A stretch of 64,000 nucleotides of DNA, from contig OY762280.1 of the NCBI GenBank assembly GCA_963665525.1, positions 4,464,001-4,528,000 of the forward strand, in the 5' to 3' direction. This DNA is from UBA12077 sp963665525 (GTDB taxonomy: Bacteria; Bacteroidota; Bacteroidia; Bacteroidales; UBA12077). Shown here in pieces: positions 52,105 to 61,578 of the stretch. Under the pieces are notes generated by a model. It had not been told where the DNA came from. It did no database searches and worked only from the letters and a program-made list of their open reading frames with translations. Positions within the stretch are counted from its first letter, which is position 1. Each line of letters opens with the position of its first letter. The position numbers were made by a program, and so were the translations under genes.

Positions 52105-53610
52105 ATGAAAGAGTTAGAAATTAGATTAAACCCAAATCCACTGGTTCAGTTTTTAAAGAAACCAGCTGCTGAATTTACACGACAAGATATCATCTATTTT
52201 ATTGAAGAGAATGAAATTGAAATGATTAATTTTCGTTATGTTGGCGAAGATGGAAAATTAAAATCATTAAATTTTGTTTTGAACAGTAAGCAACACCTTG
52301 AAGATTTATTATCAACAGGTGAACGTGTTGACGGATCAAGCTTGTTTTCATATATTGAAGCAGGATCAAGTGATTTATATGTAATTCCTCGTTTTAAAAC
52401 CGCTTTTGTAAATCCATTTTCTGAATATCCTACATTGGATATTATGTGTAGTTTCTATACCAGTGAAGGTTTACCATTAGAAAGTGCACCTGAGCATATT
52501 TTGAGAAAAGCGATAGAAGAATTCCGTAAATCAACTGGTTACGATTTTAAAGCCATGGGTGAGTTGGAATACTATGTGGTTAGTGAAAAAGAAGAGATGT
52601 ATCCCGGAATCGATCAAAAAGGATATCATGAGTCGCCTCCATTTACTAAAAATGGTCATATCCGTAAAGAGGCAATGAGTTTAATTTCTCAATGTGGCGG
52701 ACAGATTAAATATGGACATTCAGAAGTTGGAAACTTTGTAAGTGGTGATGAGCTTTTTGAACAACAAGAAATAGAATTTTTACCTGTTGATCCTCAAGAT
52801 GCAGTTGACCAGTTAGTCATTGCTAAATGGATTTTAAGAATGCTTGGTGATGAGTATGGTGTGAATATCAGTTTTGCTCCAAAAATTACAGTAGGTAAAG
52901 CAGGTAGTGGATTGCATATTCATATGTTGCTTGAAAAAGATGGTGATAATATCATGGTTGAGGGGAATGGCTTAAGTAACGAAGCTAAAAAAATGATTGC
53001 CGGTATTCTTGATCTAGCATCTCCATTAACTGCATTTGGAAACACTATTCCAACATCGTATTTAAGATTAGTTCCTCACCAGGAAGCTCCAACTAATATT
53101 TGTTGGGGTGACAGAAATCGTTCTGTATTAGTTCGTGTTCCTTTAGGTTGGATTGCTGATACAAGTATGATTAAAGATGCCAATCCTCAGGAAACAGGGC
53201 GTATACCTTATGTTCCAGGAAAACAAACCGTTGAATTGCGTTCAGGTGATGGATCAGCTGATATTTATTTATTCATGGCGGGTATTATTGCTGCTGCTCA
53301 GCACGGTCTAGAAATGCCTAAGGCTTTAGAAATGGCAGAAAAATTATACATGGATGTCAATATCTTTGATGATGCTCATAAAGATAAATTAGCAAAATTA
53401 GAATGCTTACCTCAATCTTGTTGGGAATCAGCTGATAAATTAATCGAAAAGAGAGAATTCTTCGAAAAGAATGGAATTTTCCCTGCTGGAATGATAGATC
53501 AGATAGCTAAGAAACTAAAATCATTTGAAGATAAAGATCTTAGTGAAAGACTTTATGGAAAAGAAGACGAGTTACGTGAATTAGTGATGAAATATTTACA
53601 TTGCATGTAA
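52105..53610 (+). CDS. glnA: glutamine synthetase
   Basis: Makes glutamine from glutamate, ammonia and ATP. The 501-residue protein has an N-terminal beta-grasp domain (IEMINFRYVGEDGKLKSLNF, about 37-56), the RVDGSSLFSY motif, metal and glutamate residues in MGELEYYVV (about 152-160), NFVSGDELFEQQEIEFLPVD, the ATP/metal signature KAGSGLHIHMLL (about 267-278), PTSYLRLVPHQEAPTNICWG and the Arg/Glu segment TVELRSGDGSADIYLFMAG. No adenylylation-site motif (NLYDLPPE) is visible, so control by GlnE is unlikely. It has its own terminator. Confidence 0.94.
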   Translation: MKELEIRLNPNPLVQFLKKPAAEFTRQDIIYFIEENEIEMINFRYVGEDGKLKSLNFVLNSKQHLEDLLSTGERVDGSSLFSYIEAGSSDLYVIPRFKTAFVNPFSEYPTLDIMCSFYTSEGLPLESAPEHILRKAIEEFRKSTGYDFKAMGELEYYVVSEKEEMYPGIDQKGYHESPPFTKNGHIRKEAMSLISQCGGQIKYGHSEVGNFVSGDELFEQQEIEFLPVDPQDAVDQLVIAKWILRMLGDEYGVNISFAPKITVGKAGSGLHIHMLLEKDGDNIMVEGNGLSNEAKKMIAGILDLASPLTAFGNTIPTSYLRLVPHQEAPTNICWGDRNRSVLVRVPLGWIADTSMIKDANPQETGRIPYVPGKQTVELRSGDGSADIYLFMAGIIAAAQHGLEMPKALEMAEKLYMDVNIFDDAHKDKLAKLECLPQSCWESADKLIEKREFFEKNGIFPAGMIDQIAKKLKSFEDKDLSERLYGKEDELRELVMKYLHCM

Positions 53611-53633
53611 TGTCTTTTATAATATTTAATTGG

Positions 53634-53663
53634 AAGTGTGCAAAAACTTGCACACTTTTTTTA
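53634..53663 (+). terminator. glnA terminator
   Basis: AAGTGTGCAA and TTGCACACTT pair perfectly over 10 bp with a 4-base loop, followed by a T-run, about 24 bases after the stop codon. Confidence 0.88.
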
Positions 53664-53799
53664 TATCTTAAAAAAAGTTAATATTTAAGTTCATACTTCT
53701 TTAGGAATTTGATTCTTACAAAAAATATAGTAGCTTCATAACTTATTTAAAAAAAAGAGTTTAATAAATTCTAATTTATAACCTTTAATATATTCTAAA

Positions 53800-55794
53800 A
53801 TGAAGAAAACAATTTTATTAATTATTGCAACATTTATACTTAATGGTATGTTAGCAAGAGCAAACAATGATAGTTTGCCTGGTAATCCTTCATTAGTTAC
53901 TTCAGATGAAGAGTTAATGGCAATTGCAAAGCTTGAAACAGGTAATTATAAATACTCGGTAGACGATTATTTTCAAAGACCTAAACAAAGTACGTTTAAA
54001 TTTTCTCCAAATGGTATGTATTTGTCATATCGGGAGAAAGACGAAAATAATAAGAGACATGTTTATGTCAAAAATACAGAGACAGATGAAATAATACGTG
54101 CAATTGAAGAAACTGATGAATTAATTCGTGGTTATTTTTGGGCTAATGACAATAGGCTTATTTATTTAAAAGACAAAGGGGGAAATGAAAATTACCACTT
54201 ATTTGCTGTTGATTTGAACGGAGAAAATCAAATGGAATTAACTCCATTCGAAGGCGTGAGAGTTATGGTGCAAAATACTTTAAAGGACCAGAAAGATTAT
54301 ATGATAATTCAAATGAATAAAGATAATCCACAAATTTTTGAGCCGTATAAAATCAATATAAATACTGGAGGATTAGTAAAATTATATCAGAATACGGATA
54401 TGTCAAATCCGATTTCAGGTTATGATTTTGACAAAGATGGTAATCTTAAAGCATATACTCAACAGCAAAATATGACTGAATATGTTTTATATTATCGCCT
54501 TGCTGAAGATAAACCTTTTAAAGAGATTGTTAGAACAACATGGAAAGATAATTTTAGTATTATCGGATTTGATTATACAACAGAAAATCCTAATGATGCT
54601 TATGTGGTTTCAAATTTAGAAAGTAATACAGATGAGATTATATTATACGATTTTGAAAAGAAAGAGACAATAAAGAAAGTATATTCAAATGAAACGTTTG
54701 ATGTAAACGATATGTCAAGATCTCGTAAAAGAGGATATGAAGTAGATTATTTCTCTTATAACGGTGAAAAGAATGTTATAATTCCAGTAAGTGAAACTTA
54801 TAAAAAGCTTCATGAGAAATTTACAAATCAATTTAAAGGTAAAGAATTTTATATTACAAGTGAAACAGATAATGAAGACAAATATTTATTGTATGTAACA
54901 AGTGATAAATTATATGGAATTTATTATTTGTATAATGTTAAAGATGATTCATTTAAAGAAATATTTAATTTAATGCCAGATCTTAAAGAAGAAGATATGG
55001 CTGAAATGCGCCCGATAAAATTTACTTCGAGAGATGGACTTACAATTTATGCTTATTTAACAATACCAAAAGAAGCTCAAAATGGAGAAAAAATTCCACT
55101 GATTGTAAATCCGCATGGAGGTCCATACGGTCCTAGAGATTCTTGGGGATTTAATCCTGAGACTCAACTTTTTGCCAGCAGAGGATATGCAACTCTTCAA
55201 ATAAATTATAGAGGCTCTGGTGGATATGGGAAAGAATTTTTCTTAGCAGGGAATAAACAAATTGGAAGAAAAATGTTGGATGACCTAGAAGATGGAGTTG
55301 AGTATATAAAATCATTGAGTATTATTGATGAAAATAAAATTGCTATTTATGGGGCAAGTTATGGTGGTTTAGCAACATTAGGTAGTTTGGTAAAAACTCC
55401 AGATTTATATACTTGTGGGGTTGATTACGTTGGTGTTTCAAATTTATTTACATTTTTTAAATCGTTCCCTCCATACTGGAAACCATTTTTGGGTCAGGTA
55501 TATGAACAATGGTACGATGAAAATTCAGAAGAAGATATAGAAATAATGAAACAAGTATCTCCAGCATTAAATGTAGATAAAATTATTAAACCTTTATTTG
55601 TTGTTCAAGGTGCTAACGATCCACGTGTAAATATTGATGAATCTGATCAGGTTGTAAAAAATTTAAGAGAACGCGGATTCGATGTTCCATATATGGTAAA
55701 ATATAATGAAGGTCATGGATTTGGGCATGAAGAAAACTCATTAGAACTTTATAAAGTAATGATGGGATTTTTTGCAAAACATTTAAAAGAGTAA
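53800..55794 (+). CDS. S9 family prolyl oligopeptidase-like peptidase
   Basis: A 664-residue secreted serine peptidase. A signal peptide (KKTILLIIATFILNGMLARA) is followed by a beta-propeller (about 60-390, with FKFSPNGMYLSYREKDENNK and VYVKNTETDE-like blade motifs). A C-terminal alpha/beta hydrolase (about 400-664) has PLIVNPHGGPYGPRD as the oxyanion loop, IAIYGASYGGLATLG with the nucleophile Ser, FVVQGANDPRVNIDESDQVV with Asp, and KYNEGHGFGHEENS with His. This is the full catalytic triad of the S9C-like group. It would trim peptides in the periplasm. It ends before a shared terminator. Confidence 0.93.
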   Translation: MKKTILLIIATFILNGMLARANNDSLPGNPSLVTSDEELMAIAKLETGNYKYSVDDYFQRPKQSTFKFSPNGMYLSYREKDENNKRHVYVKNTETDEIIRAIEETDELIRGYFWANDNRLIYLKDKGGNENYHLFAVDLNGENQMELTPFEGVRVMVQNTLKDQKDYMIIQMNKDNPQIFEPYKININTGGLVKLYQNTDMSNPISGYDFDKDGNLKAYTQQQNMTEYVLYYRLAEDKPFKEIVRTTWKDNFSIIGFDYTTENPNDAYVVSNLESNTDEIILYDFEKKETIKKVYSNETFDVNDMSRSRKRGYEVDYFSYNGEKNVIIPVSETYKKLHEKFTNQFKGKEFYITSETDNEDKYLLYVTSDKLYGIYYLYNVKDDSFKEIFNLMPDLKEEDMAEMRPIKFTSRDGLTIYAYLTIPKEAQNGEKIPLIVNPHGGPYGPRDSWGFNPETQLFASRGYATLQINYRGSGGYGKEFFLAGNKQIGRKMLDDLEDGVEYIKSLSIIDENKIAIYGASYGGLATLGSLVKTPDLYTCGVDYVGVSNLFTFFKSFPPYWKPFLGQVYEQWYDENSEEDIEIMKQVSPALNVDKIIKPLFVVQGANDPRVNIDESDQVVKNLRERGFDVPYMVKYNEGHGFGHEENSLELYKVMMGFFAKHLKE

Positions 55795-55812
55795 TATAAT
55801 AGATTTCATAAT

Positions 55813-55846
55813 AAAAAGGCGCTTCAATCATGATGTGCCTTTTTTT
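55813..55846. terminator. bidirectional terminator
   Basis: AAAAAGGCGC pairs with GTGCCTTTTT (one G-U pair) over a 12-base loop, between the convergent S9 peptidase and SLC12-like genes; flanking A- and T-runs suit both strands. It touches the stop of the minus-strand gene. Confidence 0.75.
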
Positions 55847-57935
55847 AATTTAATACATCTTTGAACTCAATGTCTTGAGAAGCAAGAACAAATATTTTCT
55901 TTTGTAATTCTTTAGTGTTTTCTTTTAATTTTTCAAAATAGTTTGCAAAATTATCGTCAGGAGTTTTTAAACCAAGCATCACTAAATCACTAGCTGATGA
56001 TTCGCGAGAAAGAATATCCCAGAATTTTTCTCCGTTCGAAACAATAACATCTGTGTTAAAGTTTACTCGCATCCCAGTAAGTCTATTTTTTAGATTTGTA
56101 CTTGCTCCCTGGGCAGCTTCTTTACTATTTACTACCATCTTGATGTTAATCTTAATGTTATTCCAATAAGGACTATTGTGCATTAAGTAACCTAATATCA
56201 TCATGAGCCCTCCATTACCTTTTAATCCTCCCCACCATATATCCACCGATTTCTTATTTCTAAAATCTTGTGACACAAAATCTTGCATAATAATCACATT
56301 TCTTTTGGATTGGTAAAAGTGATGAATCATTTGAGCATATGCTTGTTTATTATTTTCTTCTTTTGATTCTCCAATTAGAACCGTATTTGGAACCAATGGT
56401 CCTAATCCGTATGAGTTAACTAATTGTATTGCTCCGTTAAAAGTGCTTTCTGCCTTGGTTATTCTTACCAGTGCACGTATTTTTTTATTGTTTAAATAAT
56501 CTGTTAATTGTTTCTCAAAAGAGTTAACTTTTTCTTGTGTTACATTTTTATCTTCGAGAATGGTGGCTACAGTGAATAAACCTTTTTCCTGGGTAATGCC
56601 ATTGGCAAAATCAATTAAATGCCATCTTTTCGAAAGAGATCCCGATAACACAAGGATATTTGGTCTCCAGCTTTTAGGGTTAATATCTTTTTCTAATCTT
56701 AATAAAGCGTAACGTACAATTTGTAAAAGCATTCCACTTCTAACATCACCCCAGGTAGTTTTTAACCTTCTTCTTCGTAACCAGGTGTATACAATGCCAA
56801 TAAATACTATTGCCAGCACAGTAGCAACAGCATTGATTAAGAACATAACAGCAAAACAGCCTATTGTTCCAAGCAAAGAAAATATCCAGTGTACTTTAAA
56901 TTTAGGTCTGTACGAAGGACTTTCCAAAAATTTTTCGATTCCGGCAGTTACATTAAGTATTCCGTAAGTGGTTAGGAAAAACATAGTCAGGATTGGGGCA
57001 ATGGTATTTAAATTACCCAAATAAACGAGTACCAATGTTAAGATAATTGTAAAAATAGTAGCAGCTCTTGGTATTTGTTCGTTTCCCGATCCAACACCAA
57101 GAAATGAGAGCTGCTTTGGTAATACATTATCTTTGGTAAGTGCTTGTAAAACTCTTGGAGCTCCAAGTAGGCTACCAACAGCACTCGATAAGGTTGCTCC
57201 CCATACTCCTAGTAATATGGCACCTCCCCAAAAAGCAATCTTATACATGATCAATGGGTCTTGAACCAAGGTTTCGGAATCAACCCAAATTGCCAGAAAG
57301 ACAGGAATGGTCATATAGATTAAATAGCCAATTCCTACAGCTAAGAAAGTACCTCTGGGAATTGATTTTGAAGGATCACTTAAATCGCCCGACATATTTA
57401 CACCAGCCATAATTCCGGTTACTGCAGGAAAGAAAACTGCAAATACTTTCCAAAATTCAGCTGAGCTTTCAGTATTTAATACCCAAACATTGGATTGTGT
57501 TTCATGCAATGGACCACCTAAGAATAAAGATAAAAGTGATAAGATGATAACTCCCAAAATAAAAAATTGTACTCGTATGGCTGCTTTCGTTGAGAATAAA
57601 GATAAAGTGCCCAGTAAAAGGGTTGTGATAATGCCAATAATTTTAATATTGAGCGAAGGAAATATGGTAACCACACTTTCAGAAAAACCAATGATATAGA
57701 GAGCAACAGAAAAAGCTTGTGCAAAATACAAGGGTATTCCAATAGCTCCACCAATTTCAATTCCTAGAGATCGACTTATCATATAGTATGCACCTCCTGT
57801 TTTTACAGGTGCATTGGTCGAAATTGCAGCAATGGATAATGCTGTAAGAAAAGTAATGGATGTTGATAAAGTAACAATAATGAGTGTTCCAACAAGACCC
57901 ACATTTCCAACAACCCAACCAAAGCGTAAATACAT
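55845..57935 (-). CDS. SLC12-like (cation-chloride cotransporter type) APC permease
   Basis: A polytopic amino acid-polyamine-organocation (APC) superfamily transporter of the SLC12/CCC type. The ATG-initiated form has 696 residues and starts MYLRFGWVVGNVGLVGTLI, then TALSIAAISTNAPVKTGGAY and YYMISRSLGIEIGGAIGIPL, which is CCC-like. About ten more helices follow to about 390. A cytosolic C-terminal region (about 400-696, SGSLSKRWHLIDFANGITQE and VIIMQDFVSQDFRN) resembles the SLC12 C-terminal domain. In-frame upstream codons encode TFGGVFTPSILTILGVI, the conserved first-helix sequence of the family, but no ATG, GTG or TTG precedes them, so the true start may be a rare codon near 58025-58028. 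Substrate is probably cation and chloride or amino acids. Confidence 0.85.
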   Translation of the reverse strand: MYLRFGWVVGNVGLVGTLIIVTLSTSITFLTALSIAAISTNAPVKTGGAYYMISRSLGIEIGGAIGIPLYFAQAFSVALYIIGFSESVVTIFPSLNIKIIGIITTLLLGTLSLFSTKAAIRVQFFILGVIILSLLSLFLGGPLHETQSNVWVLNTESSAEFWKVFAVFFPAVTGIMAGVNMSGDLSDPSKSIPRGTFLAVGIGYLIYMTIPVFLAIWVDSETLVQDPLIMYKIAFWGGAILLGVWGATLSSAVGSLLGAPRVLQALTKDNVLPKQLSFLGVGSGNEQIPRAATIFTIILTLVLVYLGNLNTIAPILTMFFLTTYGILNVTAGIEKFLESPSYRPKFKVHWIFSLLGTIGCFAVMFLINAVATVLAIVFIGIVYTWLRRRRLKTTWGDVRSGMLLQIVRYALLRLEKDINPKSWRPNILVLSGSLSKRWHLIDFANGITQEKGLFTVATILEDKNVTQEKVNSFEKQLTDYLNNKKIRALVRITKAESTFNGAIQLVNSYGLGPLVPNTVLIGESKEENNKQAYAQMIHHFYQSKRNVIIMQDFVSQDFRNKKSVDIWWGGLKGNGGLMMILGYLMHNSPYWNNIKINIKMVVNSKEAAQGASTNLKNRLTGMRVNFNTDVIVSNGEKFWDILSRESSASDLVMLGLKTPDDNFANYFEKLKENTKELQKKIFVLASQDIEFKDVLN

Positions 57936-58056
57936 AATTACGCCAAGTATGGTTAAAATAGAAGGAGTAAAAACTCCTCCAAAAGTATTTAGCTTTACTG
58001 AATTATTTTGAGATTTATTTTTAATAATATTAAATTATTAAGTTGTTTTTATCTTT

Positions 58057-58698
58057 TTATGGGGCAAGTCTTCTTATTTTCCATTCTGTATCGTCGAGGT
58101 AATATTCCAAACGATCGTGCAATCGGTTGGGTCTTCCCTGCCAAAATTCAATGGTGTAAGGTGTTAATAAATAACCTCCCCAATTATCAGGTTTCTTAAT
58201 GATTTCACCTTCAAATTTCTTTTCAAATTCAGCTTGTTTATCTTCAAGGTACTGGCGGTTTGGGATTTCCTTACTTTGTGGTGAAGCCCAAGCTCCAATT
58301 CTTCTTTTTGCTGATCTTGTTAGATAGTACTCTTCCGATATTTCAACCGAAGCTTTTTCAATTCGCCCTTCAATTCTGATTTGTCTCTCCAGTTCTGGCC
58401 AATAAAATAAAAGACTTCCAAAATGATTTTCTGATATTTGGTGTCCTTTTTTACTATCGTAATTAGTGTAGAAAATAAAATTATCGTTTTTTATTTCTTT
58501 TAAAAGAACCATTCGAGTAGAGGGTTGCAAATTCTTACCCACTGTTGAAAGAGCCATAGCTGTAGGTTCTTTAATTCCTGAACTAATAGCTCTATCCATC
58601 CATTTACCAAACTGCTTAAATGGATCTTGTTCTACATCTTTTTTATTAAAAGGCTTTAGGCGGTATTCCGTCCTAATTTTGTCATATTTTTTGTCCAT
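58057..58698 (-). CDS. pdxH: pyridoxamine 5'-phosphate oxidase
   Basis: FMN-dependent oxidase that makes pyridoxal 5'-phosphate from the pyridoxine or pyridoxamine phosphates. The 213-residue protein shows the family order: EPTAMALSTVGKNLQPSTRM, VLLKEIKNDNFIFYTNYDSK with FMN contacts, GSLLFYWPELERQIRIEGRI (about 91-110), RIGAWASPQSKEI, and the C-terminal IEFWQGRPNRLHDRLEY ending RRLAP, the standard PdxH tail. It lies between the transporter and a BrkB gene on the minus strand. Confidence 0.95.
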   Translation of the reverse strand: MDKKYDKIRTEYRLKPFNKKDVEQDPFKQFGKWMDRAISSGIKEPTAMALSTVGKNLQPSTRMVLLKEIKNDNFIFYTNYDSKKGHQISENHFGSLLFYWPELERQIRIEGRIEKASVEISEEYYLTRSAKRRIGAWASPQSKEIPNRQYLEDKQAEFEKKFEGEIIKKPDNWGGYLLTPYTIEFWQGRPNRLHDRLEYYLDDTEWKIRRLAP

Positions 58699-58709
58699 AG
58701 CATTAATTT

Positions 58710-59636
58710 TTACTCATTATTATTTTCGAGTTGAGCATTATTTATACTGGCATTTAGCTCAAAACCCAGTATCAGAGCAAATGAATTAAAATATAACCAC
58801 AATAAAACAACCATAATTGTTCCAATGGAACCATATAATTTGTTGTATTGTCCAAAATTATTCACAAAATACGAAAATCCTAGCGAAGTTAAAAGTGCTA
58901 ATATGGTTGCTAACGAAGAACCAGCCGAAATAAATTTCCATTGAGCTTTTTTTGCTGGTGCAAAATAGTATAAAAATGAAATTGAAAAGAAAAATAAGGC
59001 AATGATTACTATCCATTTAGTAGATAATATTAAATAATAGATAATATTCATTTCAAGAATATTCATTTCGACTAAGTTTTGAAGAAAAAACTGACCAAAA
59101 GTAATTAACAGAACAGATGTTGCTATTAAAATGAATATCATAAAAACCAAGAAAGTTGAAATAATCCTTATTGCTGTCCAGTTTCTGGTATCAATGGTGT
59201 GGTAAGTATTGTTAAATGCTTGAATTAATGCATGTACAGCATTGGTAGAAAAAATTAAACTGGCAAATGCCCCAAATGAAAATACACCAATTTTTTTAAC
59301 GGTAACAACAGATATCAAGGTTGATTCAAAATACTGAAAAGCATTTTGTGGTAAAAAGTCTTTAATAAGTGTAAGAAGTTCAATTTGTAGATTTTTTACA
59401 GGAATGAATGGAATTAAAGTAAACAGGAATAGCATGGTTGGGAAAATGGCCAAAGCGAAATTGAAAGCAATAGCAGATGCCCTTGTTGCCAGATATCCAT
59501 TTTTTGCTCCTGAGATAAAAAACTTTACAACATAATAAACCGGAACTCCATCAAATCCTGGGATAGATGCTTCTTTAGCTTTAGACTTAAATTTAGTAAT
59601 TCTAGTATGTAAGAAAGAGTTTTTTGATTTCGACAT
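58710..59636 (-). CDS. YihY/BrkB-family membrane protein
   Basis: A 308-residue inner-membrane protein with about six helices in the BrkB arrangement. Early signature: YLATRASAIAFNFALAIFPT (about 54-73). Later segments include FSFGAFASLIFSTNAVHALI, the NTYHTIDTRNWTAIRIIST motif and YNKLYGSIGTIMVVLLWLYF followed by ALILGFELNAS near the C-terminus. These are YihY/BrkB family motifs (formerly called ribonuclease BN, a misassignment). Transport or envelope roles have been proposed; none is proven here. It starts 11 bp before pdxH on the minus strand. Confidence 0.9.
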   Translation of the reverse strand: MSKSKNSFLHTRITKFKSKAKEASIPGFDGVPVYYVVKFFISGAKNGYLATRASAIAFNFALAIFPTMLFLFTLIPFIPVKNLQIELLTLIKDFLPQNAFQYFESTLISVVTVKKIGVFSFGAFASLIFSTNAVHALIQAFNNTYHTIDTRNWTAIRIISTFLVFMIFILIATSVLLITFGQFFLQNLVEMNILEMNIIYYLILSTKWIVIIALFFFSISFLYYFAPAKKAQWKFISAGSSLATILALLTSLGFSYFVNNFGQYNKLYGSIGTIMVVLLWLYFNSFALILGFELNASINNAQLENNNE

Positions 59637-59667
59637 GTCGAACTTTTAGCTAATTCAATACTGTAAA

Positions 59668-60510
59668 TTAAATAGCTTTTAAGCTCATATCCAAACTTTT
59701 TATTTGATGCGTTAAGGCGCCAACCGAAATATAATCAACTCCACACTCGGCGTAATTTCTTAGAGTATCAAGCGTTATGCCTCCTGAAGACTCTGTTTCG
59801 TATTGACCATTAATTAATTTTACTGCTTCTCGTGTATCCTCATAATTGAAATTATCAAGCATTATTCGGTTAACTTTTCCAATTGCTAGAATTTCTTTAA
59901 CCTCATTTAAATTTCGAGCTTCAATTTCAATTTGAATATTTTTATTATTGGTTTTGATATACTCGTTGGCTTTTAAAATAGCAGGTTCTATTCCTCCTGC
60001 AAAATCAATATGATTATCTTTAAGCATAATCATATCGTATAAACCCATCCTATGATTTTCGCCACCACCAATTTTTACGGCTAATTTTTCCAGGTATCGC
60101 ATTCCAGGTGTTGTTTTACGTGTGTCTAGAACTTTAGCATTTGTTCCGTTTAGTTTATCAACATAAATTTTTGTGGTAGTGGCAATTCCACTCATGCGTT
60201 GCATGATATTTAATACCAATCGTTCTGCTTTTAAAATAGAGTGTACTTTTCCTTCAACAATAAATGCTCTATCGCCAATGTAAATTGCATTACCATCGAA
60301 AAGAAACTGTTCAAAATTTAGTGAGGGATCTATTTTATTAAAGACTTTCTTAGCAATTTCTATTCCTGCTAAAATGCCTTCTTGTTTAATTAATAATTGA
60401 GCTTTGCCATTGGCAGTTGGAGGAATACATGATAAAGACGAATGATCGCCATCGCCAACATCTTCGGCAATTGCATTTTCAATAAATGCATCAAGTAATT
60501 GATTATTCAT
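59668..60510 (-). CDS. nadC: nicotinate-nucleotide pyrophosphorylase (quinolinate phosphoribosyltransferase)
   Basis: Converts quinolinate and PRPP to nicotinate mononucleotide in NAD synthesis. The 280-residue enzyme has EDVGDGDHSSLSCIPP (about 16-31), LNIMQRMSGIATTTKIYV, LDTRKTTPGMRYLEKLAVKI (about 128-147), GGGENHRMGLYDMIMLKDNH, IQIEIEARNLNEVKEIL, RIMLDNFN and ESSGGITLDTLRNYAECGVD. All PRPP- and quinolinate-binding positions of the family are present. It overlaps the DUF4783 gene by 8 bp, so the two are coupled. Confidence 0.95.
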   Translation of the reverse strand: MNNQLLDAFIENAIAEDVGDGDHSSLSCIPPTANGKAQLLIKQEGILAGIEIAKKVFNKIDPSLNFEQFLFDGNAIYIGDRAFIVEGKVHSILKAERLVLNIMQRMSGIATTTKIYVDKLNGTNAKVLDTRKTTPGMRYLEKLAVKIGGGENHRMGLYDMIMLKDNHIDFAGGIEPAILKANEYIKTNNKNIQIEIEARNLNEVKEILAIGKVNRIMLDNFNYEDTREAVKLINGQYETESSGGITLDTLRNYAECGVDYISVGALTHQIKSLDMSLKAI

Positions 60511-60910
60511 TTTCAGTTTCTATTCTGAGTTGATGGATAAGTGATTTATCACCACTTTGTTTAATTAAAAGGGTTACTCGAAATGTGCCATTGAACGTTT
60601 CCAGCTTACCAATCGCAAACTTTGATTCGCCTTTACCTCCTTGGTGAATAAATTCAAAATTTTTAGGAAAATACTCAATAAAAAAGTTGTCGATAATTTG
60701 TTGTGCTTGTACTTTACTATAAACATCTTCTTTATCAAGAATAACCATTTCAATGGTGCTATTAAAATATCGAGCAAGTTCTTCGGCGCTTCCTACCCTA
60801 AAAGCAATGGCAATATCACGTGGAACATCCTCGTTCATGGTGAATGATCCCAGGTTAAATATAAATGTAAATATGATTATTAATGGTAACGCTTTTTTTA
60901 AGGTTTTCAT
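60503..60910 (-). CDS. DUF4783 secreted protein
   Basis: A 135-residue protein with a signal-type N-terminus (LKKALPLIIIFTFIFNLGSF). The mature part has DIAIAFRVGSAEELARYFNS, IEMVILDKEDVYSKVQAQQI, FFIEYFPKNFEFIHQGGKGE, FAIGKLETFNGTFRVTLLIK and LIHQLRIE. This is a cystatin/NTF2-like alpha+beta fold of the Bacteroidota-specific DUF4783 family. It often lies next to nadC. Function is unknown. ATG at 60910 gives the signal peptide; a 12-codon extension is less likely. Confidence 0.85.
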   Translation of the reverse strand: MKTLKKALPLIIIFTFIFNLGSFTMNEDVPRDIAIAFRVGSAEELARYFNSTIEMVILDKEDVYSKVQAQQIIDNFFIEYFPKNFEFIHQGGKGESKFAIGKLETFNGTFRVTLLIKQSGDKSLIHQLRIETENE

Positions 60911-61040
60911 TTTAAATCTTCTTAAGTTTGCGATAATATGTCGCAAATATCAAACCATAAATTATGCCAATATGCTTTCTTTTGGTATTTATTTTGCGAA
61001 AATTATAAAAATTTACTGAATAAAAAAAAGAGGTTTAATT

Positions 61041-61514
61041 ATGAGGATTAAACTTGTGCTCATTGGAAAAACAGATTCTGATTTTTTAAAACAAGGAATC
61101 GAAGAGTATACGAAAAGGTTAAAGCATTACCTAAACTTTAATATGGTGATTATTCCTGACATAAAAAATGTTAAAAATTTGTCCGAAATTCAACAAAAAC
61201 AAAAAGAAGGAGAGTTGCTAATCAATCAAATCGGGACTGGCGATTTTGTGGTTTTACTGGATGAGAAAGGGAAAGAATACTCATCTGTTGAATTTTCAAA
61301 GTTTATTGAAAAACAAATGATTTCAGGATTGAGAAACTTAACTTTTATGGTTGGAGGACCTTATGGTTTTTCTGATGAGGTCTATAAGAAAGCAAATTCT
61401 AAATTGGCCCTGTCAAGAATGACATTTTCACATCAAATGGTTCGCATGATTTTTGTAGAACAATTGTATCGTGCGATGACAATAATTAAAGGAGAGCCTT
61501 ATCATCATAATTAA
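61041..61514 (+). CDS. rlmH: 23S rRNA (pseudouridine1915-N3)-methyltransferase RlmH
   Basis: SPOUT-fold methyltransferase that methylates pseudouridine 1915 of 23S rRNA in the assembled ribosome. The 157-residue protein is standard length. It has IKLVLIGKTDSDFLKQGIEE at the start, DFVVLLDEKGKEYSSVEFSK, LTFMVGGPYGFSDEVYKKAN (the knot-forming SAM site), LALSRMTFSHQMVRMIFVEQ and the C-terminal YRAMTIIKGEPYHHN, the canonical ending. Confidence 0.96.
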   Translation: MRIKLVLIGKTDSDFLKQGIEEYTKRLKHYLNFNMVIIPDIKNVKNLSEIQQKQKEGELLINQIGTGDFVVLLDEKGKEYSSVEFSKFIEKQMISGLRNLTFMVGGPYGFSDEVYKKANSKLALSRMTFSHQMVRMIFVEQLYRAMTIIKGEPYHHN

Positions 61515-61578
61515 AAAGAAATTAAATAAATTTATTACCTTGTGCAATCAATGATTTGATCAAAGCTTAGTATGTTTT

